From Mycobacterium szulgai (GTDB lineage: Bacteria; Actinomycetota; Actinomycetes; Mycobacteriales; Mycobacteriaceae): DNA of 57,621 nucleotides. The stretch's first letter is position 1. The number at the start of each line of letters is the position of its first letter. Below the pieces are notes generated by a model, which worked only from the letters and a program-made list of their open reading frames with translations, was not told where the DNA came from and did no database searches. The position numbers were made by a program, and so were the translations under genes. Of this stretch, positions 36,124 to 44,420 are shown in pieces. The stretch spans positions 1-57,621 of the forward strand of contig NZ_LQPW01000158.1 in assembly GCF_002116635.1 (NCBI RefSeq), read 5' to 3'.

Positions 36124-36680
36124 CGCCCCACCCCTCCCGGTTGCGGATCGAGGGATCTGTGTTTGAGGTCATCGCCGAACCGGTCGTAGCGGCTGCGGTG
36201 GGCTGCCAGGACAATCCCAGCGACGATGGTGGCGACCATGACCGGGCTGATCACCGCCATGGCCAGCATCTGGGGTCCCATCAATGCCTCGCCGAGCGCA
36301 ACGGTGACCTCCTGCGGCGGTGTGGCGCGCCGCGACGGCCAGTCGGCCAGCAGTATCCCGCACGCCAGCAGGGCAAAGGTTCCGACGGCCGCGGCCAGGG
36401 CGCGTCGCTTGTCGTGCACCATACTCATCGGCATCAGCGCCGGGTTCATGCCCATGAACATGACCATGTAGACCGCCATGACCGCCATCTCCATCACCAT
36501 CATCAAGATGATGACGACGCCGATGTAATTCTGCTGCAACAGCAAAACCACGACGCCGACCGCGATGAACGACACAGCAAGGGCATAGGTGGCCCGCGCC
36601 ATCGAATTGACGATGAACACGGCTGCCCCGGCTAGGACGGCGATGACGGCGATGGTCCAAAACACGATGTCAACGATCAT
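36120..36680 (-). CDS. nuoJ: NuoJ-like membrane subunit
   Basis: 186 residues, five helices. The ND6 pattern is present (RATYALAVSFIAVGVVVLLLQQNYIGVVIILMMVMEMAVMAVYMVMFMGMNP). The middle of the sequence is unusually rich in Met. It starts 3 bases after nuoH. There is no nuoI gene between nuoH and nuoJ, where it normally lies. Confidence 0.88.
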   Translation of the reverse strand: MIVDIVFWTIAVIAVLAGAAVFIVNSMARATYALAVSFIAVGVVVLLLQQNYIGVVIILMMVMEMAVMAVYMVMFMGMNPALMPMSMVHDKRRALAAAVGTFALLACGILLADWPSRRATPPQEVTVALGEALMGPQMLAMAVISPVMVATIVAGIVLAAHRSRYDRFGDDLKHRSLDPQPGGVGR

Positions 36681-36683
36681 GTG

Positions 36684-37616
36684 TCAGTTCCTTACTGCGA
36701 GGATGGCCACGACGAGGTCTTGCACGAGTGTGAGCGGCAACAGCACCATCCAGCCGATCTCCATGAACTTGTCGGGCCGCAACACTGGCAAACGTCCCCG
36801 CGCCCACACGAAAACCGATAGCAGCGCGATGGTCTTGACGAGAACCCACAGCCAACCCGGCAATAGCGGTCCCGCGCCGCCCCCGAGGAACGTCGGCACC
36901 GCAAACGCGGCACCGGCGGCCAGCAGGGCGTAGCGGCCGGCCTGGAATACGAGGCGATCCACGCCGGACAGCTCCGCGGTGACACCGCCGGCGATATCGG
37001 CGCCCAGCGCCGGGGAAAACGGGCCCCAGACTGAAAAAGCGACCGCGCCAACGCAATACACGACGAATGCGACCGGCATCCACACCGCGAACCACAAGCC
37101 ATGCTGAGCCCAGACCACATCGGCGACCCGCAAACTTTGCGCCGCGATGGCTGGTGCAACCAGAGCGAACATCAGCGGCAGTTCGTAGCCCAGGCCGTGG
37201 GCGAGAAAGCGATAGCCGCCGACGAGGCAATGCGCGGAGTTGGGGCCCCAACCGGCAAGCCACACCAGCGCCCACACCATCACATCCATCGCGTTGAACC
37301 ACACCACGCCGACGTCAAAGTCGAACAAAGTCCAGCGCCCCAGTGGCACTACCGTCACCATCAGCGATGCCACGACAACCAGCCCCGCCGCACCGATGCG
37401 CCACAGCACCGCGTCGGCAGCCACAGTGGTGCGCCGACGTTGCCGCATCAACCGTGCCACCTCGGCGACCGGTGCACTTTTGCCGCCGCGCACACCAGCC
37501 CCACGAGCCGCGAGCACGCCGTCAAGGGTCGCCGCATATAAACTGAGGACCATTACCAGCGCCGCCCCGGCCAACGCCCACACACCGGGCACCGCCGTGA
37601 CCGAAGTGTCAGCCAT
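36684..37616 (-). CDS. nuoH: NuoH-like membrane subunit
   Basis: 310 residues, about eight helices, shorter than ordinary NuoH (about 325-410). It shows the ND1 family course (WGPNSAHCLVGGYRFLAHGLGYELPLMFALVAP, GPLLPGWLWVLVKTIALLSVFVWARGRLPVLRPDKFMEIGW), but the usual GPNRxGPxG quinone-side loop is missing or changed. In complex I, NuoH binds the peripheral arm and shapes the quinone site, so the loss suits a module without that arm. ATG 37616 overlaps the preceding gene by 8 bases. Confidence 0.85.
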   Translation of the reverse strand: MADTSVTAVPGVWALAGAALVMVLSLYAATLDGVLAARGAGVRGGKSAPVAEVARLMRQRRRTTVAADAVLWRIGAAGLVVVASLMVTVVPLGRWTLFDFDVGVVWFNAMDVMVWALVWLAGWGPNSAHCLVGGYRFLAHGLGYELPLMFALVAPAIAAQSLRVADVVWAQHGLWFAVWMPVAFVVYCVGAVAFSVWGPFSPALGADIAGGVTAELSGVDRLVFQAGRYALLAAGAAFAVPTFLGGGAGPLLPGWLWVLVKTIALLSVFVWARGRLPVLRPDKFMEIGWMVLLPLTLVQDLVVAILAVRN

Positions 37617-38751
37617 CACGACCGCCCGCCTCCACGGGCGCGGTGTCGATGCCAAGGCTGGCAATCAGCAGCCGCGCCGTCGCGAGGTCGAGACCATCCA
37701 CCAAATGAGGCAGCGTGTCGACGATACCGGCTGCAGCTACGCGCAATACGTTGGGCTCCAACGGTTCTGACAACGCCCGCCGCACGATGTCGACCCGTGC
37801 GAGCAGCCGGTCATAGCAATCGCCGGCCAGAGCAGCCGGCAATCCGAGACCGTCGCAGTCCTTGACGGTCAGCGATGCGATGTCGCGCAACGACCAGCGC
37901 AACACCCGAGACCGGCGAAGCTTGCGGTGCAGGGTGTCGAGCACAGACCGCCCGCGCGCACTGTTCGGTTCGCGCAGCAGGGTGTCGCGCGCCGTGCGCG
38001 CTATCGTCGCCGCACATGGCCAGCCAGCTAACTCCAGCACATCAACGACGTGATCACAGTGCCGCGCCGCGCCGTCACGCAAATCCGACGGCGGACGGCA
38101 ATTGCCGAGGTTGCTATCGAGCATCCAAGCCTGGGTTCCTGCGAGCACATCTCCGTGCAGAGCCCACCGAACCACTAGTCCCGCAGGCCAATAGCGCAGC
38201 ACTGGGCCCACACGCACATGCAACTCATCCATTTCCAAACCGTCGCGATCCTCGCCACCTTCGGCCAGTGCGATTCCGACCGGCGCCATGTCCATGGCGC
38301 CGTGGTCCATGTGCTGATGTTCGCCGTAGCCGCCGTGCGCGTGCTGAGCGTGGTCTTGCTGGTGGGGCCTTCCATGATCGGCGTGGTCGTGATCACCGCT
38401 CAGGTTTGGCGATTGGATGCGTTCACGAGCATCGTTGCGGTGCATGTCGATATCGACCAACTCCGCAGCGGCCCGCTCCAGGGCCGAATCCACTGTTTGC
38501 AGATCGGGCACGTCGATGCGGACCCGCGGCCCCGGTAGTTGATCCCACACCCGGCCGGTCGCCTCGCTTAACTCGGGGCCGGGGACACCACAGACTGCCA
38601 ACACATCTGCGTCGGCCGGCGATGTCGCCGCGCACCACCGGCGAGCGCGAAATCGTAATTCGGTCTCGGCGCGCACCACCCAGTAACCCGGCGCCTCCAC
38701 GGTGAGAACATGTGCCCGCCGGGCCGCGCATCGGGCCAACAGCTGCGTCAT
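37609..38751 (-). CDS. NuoB/NuoD-like protein with a His-rich insert
   Basis: 380 residues, soluble. Residues about 15-100 resemble NuoB (ADVLAVCGVPGPELSEATGRVWDQLPGPRVRIDV) but lack the Cys ligands of its FeS cluster. Residues 119-150 are a metal-binding type insert with 10 His in 30 residues (GDHDHADHGR, HAQHAHGGY, EHQHMDH). Residues about 175-370 weakly resemble the NuoD/large-subunit type (VRVGPVLRYWPAGLVVRWALHGD). It sits where nuoB-C-D normally lie, overlapping nuoA by ATGA and nuoH by 8 bases. The ATG at 38751 was chosen by that overlap. It probably replaces the peripheral arm on the membrane module and may sense or carry a metal ion; this is inference. Confidence 0.65.
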   Translation of the reverse strand: MTQLLARCAARRAHVLTVEAPGYWVVRAETELRFRARRWCAATSPADADVLAVCGVPGPELSEATGRVWDQLPGPRVRIDVPDLQTVDSALERAAAELVDIDMHRNDARERIQSPNLSGDHDHADHGRPHQQDHAQHAHGGYGEHQHMDHGAMDMAPVGIALAEGGEDRDGLEMDELHVRVGPVLRYWPAGLVVRWALHGDVLAGTQAWMLDSNLGNCRPPSDLRDGAARHCDHVVDVLELAGWPCAATIARTARDTLLREPNSARGRSVLDTLHRKLRRSRVLRWSLRDIASLTVKDCDGLGLPAALAGDCYDRLLARVDIVRRALSEPLEPNVLRVAAAGIVDTLPHLVDGLDLATARLLIASLGIDTAPVEAGGRDG

Positions 38752-39092
38752 ACCCAACGTAGTGCGCCTTCGCGCCATGCCCACACCACGGCCACCAGCA
38801 GCGCCGCCAAAAACAGGGACATCTCAACGATCGCGCCAACACCCATCTTTGCTACGACCAACGCCCACGGGTACATGAACAACATCTCGACGTCGAAGGC
38901 CAGGAAGATCAGTGTCGCCAGATACCAGCGCACGTGATACCGCGACAAGGCATGCTCCTGGGCGACCCATCCCGACTGAAACGGCCACACGATCAACGCG
39001 CTTGCTGCCGTCGCCGTCCATCGGTGCAGCCCGTAAAGCATCACGACCCCAGCCACGCTGAACACCAGCATCCACCCCAGGCCCGTATACAT
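38748..39092 (-). CDS. nuoA: NuoA-like membrane subunit
   Basis: 114 residues with three helices. The NuoA signature is clear: RYHVRWYLATLIFLAFDVEMLFMYPWA, with the conserved Asp/Glu pair. ATG 39092 follows AGGAG at a spacing of 6; the frame extends 30 codons upstream without a better start. It is the first gene of the eight-gene nuo-like operon. No RicR box lies directly upstream of it. Confidence 0.9.
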   Translation of the reverse strand: MYTGLGWMLVFSVAGVVMLYGLHRWTATAASALIVWPFQSGWVAQEHALSRYHVRWYLATLIFLAFDVEMLFMYPWALVVAKMGVGAIVEMSLFLAALLVAVVWAWREGALRWV

Positions 39093-39415
39093 TGCCGCTC
39101 CTAACCCAATTGGATCGCAGTTAGTTCGAGCGCCATCGATCGCGCTGCCGTGTAAGCCAAGTCGCCAACCACTCTTCTTCAATCAGGGTCGATGCGGTGC
39201 TGTTTCTATCCCAAGATTCCCGTCCTCCCGGTACCTAAACTGTGCGATTGCTTGCGCAGGCCGCCCGCGCCGACGATTGGGTTACCGCGCGCCGAGGCAC
39301 GCCCCAGGGGGCAACGCGCGATCGTGCGCACAACAGGATTCGCGGCGATGCGTAGCACAATCAAGGGCATTTTTCGACTCCCAAATCGATACACGTTGCC
39401 CGGCGGTTTGTACGG

Positions 39416-39430
39416 TACCCCGCTAAGGTA
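39416..39430 (+). promoter_or_regulatory. RicR-type box, one mismatch
   Basis: TACCC-N5-AGGTA, followed by AAGGA and a seven-codon open frame starting at ATG 39443 that ends in TAA. It may have served a gene now lost. The rest of 39093-39550 holds no recognisable gene. Confidence 0.4.
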
Positions 39431-39550
39431 TTAAGGAACAGATGTCAACCGACCTCCGATAAGGTCCGCTTCGTTCCCACCGAGCTAGTCGCCGAGCCCA
39501 CCCCGAGGCGGATCATCGCTAGCCGCTCAATCCCTCAATCCCGGCTTTGA

Positions 39551-39576
39551 TACCCTTTGGGGGTAGGGGGTATATT
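39551..39576 (+). promoter_or_regulatory. Perfect RicR-type box and -10 upstream of copZ relic
   Basis: TACCC-TTTGG-GGGTA (39551-39565) matches the RicR consensus exactly. TATATT (39571-39576) follows as a -10 element. The downstream gene is a copZ with a stop codon. Confidence 0.7.
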
Positions 39577-39627
39577 GCCTATGTCGGTCCGCGACGCTCA
39601 ACACAGAAGGGGAGCCAAACGAGCACT

Positions 39628-39825
39628 ATGACAGCCGCCGTCGTCGGGATGTCGTGCTGACATTGTGCGTCTTCGGTGCGTGAAGAGCTCGGCCATGTTT
39701 CCCACGTAAAGGCAGTGGATGTCGATTTGGCCAGTGGCACGGTGACCATCGACAGCGACGGCCCAGTCGACACCGGTGCGATCAAGAATGCGGTCGAAGC
39801 GGCTGGCTACCAGTTGGCCGGCTGA
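39628..39825 (+). pseudogene. copZ-like copper chaperone gene with an in-frame TGA
   Basis: The 65-codon frame reads as a normal CopZ/HMA domain: MTAAVVGMSC, stop, HCASSVREEL, then AVDVDLASGTVTIDSD and IKNAVEAAGYQLAG. The stop TGA (39658-39660) falls on the variable residue inside the metal loop C-x-x-C, where Gly is usual; GGA to TGA would explain it. Nothing else is damaged. A GGGGAG ribosome site and a perfect RicR box lie upstream. The break is therefore recent, or a sequencing error. Confidence 0.75.
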
Positions 39826-39867
39826 CCACACGCCATTTGCATTAACGGGAATAGCCCGAATACCGCC

Positions 39868-39988
39868 ACCGGATGCCTACGGCATATCGACCTGCAGATC
39901 GGCGGAATGACATGCGCCTCGTGTGGCCCGAATCCAGAAGAAGCTCAACAAGCTCGACGGGGTGGCGTTGGCCAGCACTTCATAGCCC
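39868..39988 (+). pseudogene. Relic of a copper ATPase N-terminal HMA domain
   Basis: The frame HIDLQIGGMTCASC is that of the first HMA domain of a Cu(I) P-type ATPase. After the second Cys the frame shifts, and RIQKKLNKLDGV continues in another frame up to a stop. The rest of the ATPase is gone. The order copZ-ATPase is the usual copper-export pair, so this was probably a chaperone-exporter operon. Confidence 0.65.
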
Positions 39989-40082
39989 CATGAAACATGC
40001 TTATTCTGCCGCGGTGGTGATCGTGTTCCATCGTTGAGCTCCTTTGGCCCGCGCAACTGCGTGCAATATGCTGGTTACGGCG

Positions 40083-40097
40083 TACCCGTATTGGGTA
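40083..40097 (+). promoter_or_regulatory. Perfect RicR-type box upstream of the DUF305 lipoprotein gene
   Basis: TACCC-GTATT-GGGTA, an exact consensus match, 41 bases before the GTG start at 40139. TATATG overlaps its right end and could be the -10. Confidence 0.7.
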
Positions 40098-40138
40098 TAT
40101 GGAAACGGCCGGATGTTTGAGTCGAAAAGGAAGTCATT

Positions 40139-40798
40139 GTGTTGAGGCGACGATTACTAATCACCACAGCAGCTGCAGGTGCGGCCCTATTGACCTTGAC
40201 CGCCTGCGGAGCCTCAGGCAATCAGGCCGGCTCCAGCACCACCGTAGCGCGAAGTTCCGGCGCGTCTAGTTCGCCCGCTGCAACGTCGGCACACAATGGC
40301 GAAGACGTCATGTTCGCCCAGCATATGATTGCCCACCACCAGCAGGCCATCCAGATGAGCGACATCATCCAAGCTAAGCAGGGCATCGACGCGCGCGTGA
40401 TCGACTTGGCCAACCAGATCAAGGCAGCACAGGGACCCGAAATTCAACAGATGCAGACCTGGCTGACCCAGTGGGGACAGCCGACGACGATGCCTAGCAG
40501 CATGCCCTCTGAGAGCACGATGCCAGGGATGCCAAGTCACAGCAGCATGCCTGGAATGACCGGGACTGAAGGAATGATGTCCGAACAGGACATGCGGGCG
40601 CTGCAGAACGCGCAAGGCGTTGACGCCAGCAAGCTTTTCCTCACCCAAATGATTCAGCACCATCAGGGCGCAATCACCATGGCGCAGAACGAAATCAAAT
40701 CCGGCCAATACTCGCCCGCTATCGGATTGGCACACTCGGTCGTCACCAACCAGCAACAGGAGATCACTACCATGCAGACCATTCTGAACTCGCTGTAG
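40139..40798 (+). CDS. DUF305 Met-rich lipoprotein, likely copper-binding
   Basis: 219 residues. The signal peptide ends in a lipobox LTAC (Cys23), so it is predicted to be a lipoprotein outside the membrane. Two DUF305 repeats are marked by HMIAHHQQAIQMSD (about residue 62) and QMIQHHQGAITMA (about 175). The linker between them is rich in Met (MPSSMPSESTMPGMPS, MPGMTGTEGMM). DUF305 proteins such as cyanobacterial CopM bind copper in the periplasm. GTG 40139 follows AAGGAAG at a spacing of 5. A perfect RicR box is upstream. Confidence 0.85.
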   Translation: MLRRRLLITTAAAGAALLTLTACGASGNQAGSSTTVARSSGASSSPAATSAHNGEDVMFAQHMIAHHQQAIQMSDIIQAKQGIDARVIDLANQIKAAQGPEIQQMQTWLTQWGQPTTMPSSMPSESTMPGMPSHSSMPGMTGTEGMMSEQDMRALQNAQGVDASKLFLTQMIQHHQGAITMAQNEIKSGQYSPAIGLAHSVVTNQQQEITTMQTILNSL

Positions 40799-41294
40799 CG
40801 CGCCTCTGCCCGCGCAAAGAGGGAACGCGAAAAGTGCCCGCTCACACCCATAGGACTAAATCGACGTCACAACCCAGCAGAACCGATCACTCAGGCACGT
40901 CCTGGCCGAACCCGCGTGCGTTCCAATGCATTCAGGCTCAGCGCTGAACTATTCGACGCTGATCGGGTCAAACACAGCTCCACGTTCCGAATCCGGGGCT
41001 TCGGAGGCAAGGACAAAACCCGGCGCCGCAGCGCGTCACACCAACGCCCTGCAACCACCGGAGACGACGCCCAATCAACATCCTCGAAACGAGGGAGCCA
41101 GCCAAAAATGTGTCCCCGGCGCGCTCACAGCACCAGGACTGCGGCGGCTAGTCACAACGGACGCCACAGACCACGCGACTTTTCGAGCCGATACCGGTCA
41201 GGTGGCGATTCCTTGACCTATCGAAGCGGGCTCCTGGCGACGCCATCACCGAACTGAGCCCGTCGATGTCGTTGGGCCGGAAGCCTCCGTGGTG
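40799..41294. other. Region without a confident gene
   Basis: Open frames here lack codon bias, conserved motifs and ribosome sites. I see no hairpin terminator with a T run directly after the DUF305 gene. The right end leads into the RicR box of the first lpqS copy. Confidence 0.4.
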
Positions 41295-41309
41295 TACCGT
41301 GTGGGGGTA
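41295..41309 (+). promoter_or_regulatory. RicR-type box upstream of lpqS copy 1
   Basis: TACCG-TGTGG-GGGTA, one mismatch to consensus. A TATGGT -10 element (41325-41330) follows 15 bases later. Confidence 0.6.
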
Positions 41310-41368
41310 TGGGGCACGTCCGGTTATGGTCGGATGTCCGACGTATCCCGTCATGCAGGCGGTCGCGC

Positions 41369-41758
41369 GTGCGGTTGGCTGTCGTTTTGACGGCCGCGGT
41401 GGCTGGGCTTGCGATCGTTGGCCACTGTGGATTTGTTCGCGCCGCGGATTCCCCTTCATATCCATCGCAACCATCGATGTCGACATCGCTGACCAATGCC
41501 CTCGCCGCAAAATCGGATCAACCCCAACTTGGTCAAGGGCTACCGATCTGCAAGGGATCCAAGGTTTTCGCGATCGCTGCGCTGCCCAAATCTGCGGTTA
41601 CCGCGCTAATTGTGCTTGGCGTCGTCGTAGCGGGACTCATCGGCAGCGGTTGGTTGGCTCAGCTCGTGGTGCCGGCCGGGCGGGGCCCCCCGCGCGCGCC
41701 GGCTGCCTCCCTCACCGGTCAAGACCTCTTGACCCTGTTCTGCTTAGCTCGTCGCTGA
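41369..41758 (+). CDS. LpqS-like protein, copy 1
   Basis: 129 residues. The C-terminus (GRGPPRAPAASLTGQDLLTLFCLARR) is the LpqS signature of M. tuberculosis Rv0847. The N-terminus is a signal-like hydrophobic helix, and a second one lies at about residues 75-100. The His-rich region of LpqS is absent in this copy; one Cys precedes the helix end (VGHC), not a good lipobox. GTG 41369 was chosen because an upstream ATG at 41309 overlaps the operator. LpqS is copper-induced and RicR-controlled in M. tuberculosis; its molecular job is unknown. Confidence 0.72.
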   Translation: MRLAVVLTAAVAGLAIVGHCGFVRAADSPSYPSQPSMSTSLTNALAAKSDQPQLGQGLPICKGSKVFAIAALPKSAVTALIVLGVVVAGLIGSGWLAQLVVPAGRGPPRAPAASLTGQDLLTLFCLARR

Positions 41759-41900
41759 CTGGTCAGCATCAGGCCGTAGTGCTATGCCACGACGGCCGGT
41801 GACTGCCGGCCCACGTTAACCCCGCGCTGTATGGCGCGGCCTCGATCGAAGCGACGATCGCATGAACCATTTCGTGTCTGTGGACACCTTGGGCTTGCAC
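41755..41900 (+). repeat. Duplicated segment downstream of lpqS copy 1
   Basis: The sequence after the stop (GGTCAGCATCAGGCCGTAGT, GACGGCCGGTG, then ATGAACCATTTCGTGTCTGT) matches that after lpqS copy 2 at 44281-44420, including the start of cysK2 (ATGAACAATCTTCTGTCTGT). So copy 1 once preceded a second cysK2-like gene, of which only the first codons remain. Between 41900 and the PE gene at 42104 no coding sequence is recognisable. Confidence 0.65.
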
Positions 41901-42103
41901 AGCCCATCTGCACCATGCAGCTCTTGGCAACCCCGCCGCGGCAGGTGGCACCACCACCCAGCAAGCCTTGCGGTCGCTGACCGCTGCGACGGCCGCCATC
42001 CCCGCGCCGTACCTGCCTCCGCGGATTCTGAGCCAACCTACCCATCCATCGCGCAACGACGCGCCGTCGGCAGTGGTGCCGAGGTTTTCAACGGAGGCAA
42101 CAC

Positions 42104-42403
42104 ATGTCATTTGTGAGTACGCAGCCTGAAGCGCTGGCGTCAGCGGCCCAAGCACTGCAGGCCGTCGGTTCGGCGATCAGCGCGCAAACCGAGGCCTCAG
42201 CAGTCCCGACGACCGGGGTGGTCCCGGCGGCCACCGACGAAGTATCGGCGCTCACCGCGGCCCAATTCGCCGCGCACGCACAGCTGTACCAGGCGGTGGC
42301 TGCTCAGGCCACAGCCATCCACGACCAGTTTGTCGCCGCCTTGGCGACCAGCGCCGGTTCCTATGCCGACACCGAGGCCGCCAACGCGGCTGCGACCGGC
42401 TGA
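42104..42403 (+). CDS. PE family protein
   Basis: 99 residues, a PE domain without extension: MSFVSTQPEALASAAQALQAVGSAI, with PE at residues 8-9 and a helical hairpin rich in Ala. GGAGG stands 7 bases before ATG. It forms an operon with the PPE gene 30 bases downstream; such pairs fold as one complex exported by type VII secretion, and the YADTEAAN sequence near the C-terminus resembles the YxxxD/E export signal. Confidence 0.9.
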   Translation: MSFVSTQPEALASAAQALQAVGSAISAQTEASAVPTTGVVPAATDEVSALTAAQFAAHAQLYQAVAAQATAIHDQFVAALATSAGSYADTEAANAAATG

Positions 42404-42433
42404 AGCGGCCGAGGCGACTGAAGGGATAAGCGA

Positions 42434-43585
42434 ATGGATTTCGGGGCACTCCCACCAGAGATCAACTCCGCCAGCATGTATTCAGGTCCCGGCTCAGGGC
42501 CGATGCTGGCTGCTGCGACCGGCTGGGATGGGTTGGCCGCCGAATTGGCTTCGGCGGCAACCTCTTACGCGGCGGTGATCTCGCGATTGACCGCCTTGTC
42601 GTGGCATGGTCCGGCGGCAGCATGGATGAGCGCCGCAGCCACACCATATGTGGCGTGGATGAGCAACGCCGCCACCGAGGCTGAGCAGGCGGCCAATCAG
42701 GCCCGAGCCGCGGCCGGCGCCTATGCGGCCGCGTTCGCCGCAACAGTGCCCCCACCGGTGATCGCGGCCAACCGCAGCCTGCTGATGTCGCTGATCGCGA
42801 CCAACATCTTCGGGCAAAACACCCCGGCGATCGCGGCCGCTGAGGCCCAATACGCCGAGATGTGGGCGCAGGACGCAGCCGCAATGTATGGCTACGCGGG
42901 CTCATCTGCGGCCGCGTCGACGTTGCCGCCGTTCACCTCGCCGCCGCAGATCACCAACCCGACCGGGCTGGCTGCGCAAGGCTCCGTCGTATCCCAGATC
43001 ACCGGTAGCTCGCTGGCGACCGACACGCAGGCGGCACTGAACCAGCTGGCCTCCGCGCTGCCAACGGCGCTGCAACAACTCACCTCCCCGCTATCGTCCG
43101 GGTCAGCGATGTCGGCCCTAAGCTCGCTAAGTCCGCTGCTGTCCGTGACGAGCTCGACGGCGTGGATAGCCAGTGCCGGCTTATCGACCGGAGAGAAGCT
43201 GAAAGGCCTGCTACCTGCGGCCACCGCCGCGCTGGCCCCAGCTATCGCCGACGGCTTGGGTTCCGGCGTGCTCGGATCAGGCCTAGCGGGGTTGTCAGGC
43301 TTCGGCGGCACCGGTGCGGCAGTCTCGGCGGGTATGGGCCGGGCCGGATTGGTCGGGTCGCTGTCGGTGCCACAGACCTGGACCACCGCTGCCCCGGCCA
43401 GAGCGGCCGCGGCGCTGGCAGGCACAGGCCTCGGCGCCGCCCCGGCGGCCGACGCAGACGGGCTAGGCGGCATGCTGGGCGGATTGCCATTGGCCGGAAC
43501 AGGCGGGCGCGGGATAGCCGGTATCGTGCCCGATGCTCGATTCCTGGAACGCCCCCCGATGGTTCCACGCTGGTCCATCGGATAG
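42434..43585 (+). CDS. PPE family protein (PPE-SVP type)
   Basis: 383 residues. The PPE domain (1-175) begins MDFGALPPEINSASMYSGPGSGPMLAAA and contains the WxG motif (SWHGPAA). The C-terminal part has GMGRAGLVGSLSVPQTW, the SVP motif region of the PPE-SVP subfamily, and ends MVPRWSIG. It partners with the PE gene just upstream. The pair is inserted between two lpqS copies, within the copper region. Confidence 0.92.
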   Translation: MDFGALPPEINSASMYSGPGSGPMLAAATGWDGLAAELASAATSYAAVISRLTALSWHGPAAAWMSAAATPYVAWMSNAATEAEQAANQARAAAGAYAAAFAATVPPPVIAANRSLLMSLIATNIFGQNTPAIAAAEAQYAEMWAQDAAAMYGYAGSSAAASTLPPFTSPPQITNPTGLAAQGSVVSQITGSSLATDTQAALNQLASALPTALQQLTSPLSSGSAMSALSSLSPLLSVTSSTAWIASAGLSTGEKLKGLLPAATAALAPAIADGLGSGVLGSGLAGLSGFGGTGAAVSAGMGRAGLVGSLSVPQTWTTAAPARAAAALAGTGLGAAPAADADGLGGMLGGLPLAGTGGRGIAGIVPDARFLERPPMVPRWSIG

Positions 43586-43705
43586 AGGAAGTCATCACGA
43601 TGATCGGGCGTCCAGACAACCCCAGTGCGTTGGGGTCGACCACGCGCACATCAACTCGACTGCCCGACCCAGCCCTGCCCAGTTGTGAGTACCACTACCA
43701 CGGCG

Positions 43706-43720
43706 TACCCTTTAGGGGTA
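43706..43720 (+). promoter_or_regulatory. Perfect RicR-type box upstream of lpqS copy 2
   Basis: TACCC-TTTAG-GGGTA, an exact consensus match. It controls, by inference, the lpqS-cysK2-MFS transcription unit, as in M. tuberculosis. Confidence 0.7.
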
Positions 43721-43839
43721 TGAGGTACCTGTGGGAACGGATGGCTCCGTCTCATGACGCCTCGCTTCCGGTTACTGCATGTGATGTTTGGCAAGAGCCA
43801 GTCACTCGGCGTGTGGAGGCACCCCATCCGGCTTCCGGC

Positions 43840-44283
43840 ATGCGTCCCTATCGCGCCCGTCGAGGCTTTGTGCCGCTCAGCAACGCATCTGCGCTGCCGC
43901 GGTGGCGGTCGATGATCGTCGTGGCGACAGTGGCGTTCCTTGTTGCACTCGTCGGCCACTCCGCCATGCTGCATTCCGAGAGCCATACCTCGCATCCTGC
44001 CCATGCTTTGCTTTCCACCCTGGGCGGTGAGTTCGCCGTCAACGCCGACCATCCCCATGTTTTCGACGGCTCGTCGACCCACTGCCACAACGTGTTCGCG
44101 ACCGCGGTGTTGCCGCGGCCGGCTACCACGTTGGTAGCACTTGGAACCGTGGCCGCAGTTGTCGCGATTACTGCCGTGCTGGCCAGCCTGGTAATATCAG
44201 CTGGGCGTGGGCCGCCCCAAGGACGGTTTAGCGCCCTGAGTGGTCAAGATCTTTTGACACGATTCTGCTTGGCTCGTCGCTGA
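43840..44283 (+). CDS. lpqS: LpqS-like protein, copy 2
   Basis: 147 residues from ATG 43840. The tail SAGRGPPQGRFSALSGQDLLTRFCLARR is the LpqS signature. The middle is His-rich (HSAMLHSESHTSHPAH, NADHPHVFDGSSTHCHN), suiting copper binding, and matches Rv0847 better than copy 1. The hydrophobic signal (MIVVATVAFLVALVGHS) lacks a lipobox Cys. The start is uncertain: ATGs at 43741 and 43912 are also in frame. It precedes cysK2 and the MFS gene, the M. tuberculosis order. Confidence 0.78.
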   Translation: MRPYRARRGFVPLSNASALPRWRSMIVVATVAFLVALVGHSAMLHSESHTSHPAHALLSTLGGEFAVNADHPHVFDGSSTHCHNVFATAVLPRPATTLVALGTVAAVVAITAVLASLVISAGRGPPQGRFSALSGQDLLTRFCLARR

Positions 44284-44420
44284 TCGATCAGCGTCAGGTC
44301 GTTGTGCCATGTGCCGACGGCCGGTGCCCGCTGACCGACGTTCACCGCCGCCCATTGCGGCACACGCGTGAAAGCGATGATCAATGAACAATCTTCTGTC
44401 TGTGGCAACCTGCGAACGCT
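44281..44420 (+). repeat. Duplicated segment downstream of lpqS copy 2
   Basis: Partner of the segment at 41755-41900. It includes the lpqS-cysK2 spacer and the first codons of cysK2. Confidence 0.6.

Noticed and set aside
39658..39660. TGA in copZ as a selenocysteine codon
   Set aside because: The position normally holds Gly or another small residue, not a redox Cys. No convincing hairpin follows the codon, and no selenocysteine machinery is in the window. A point mutation is simpler.
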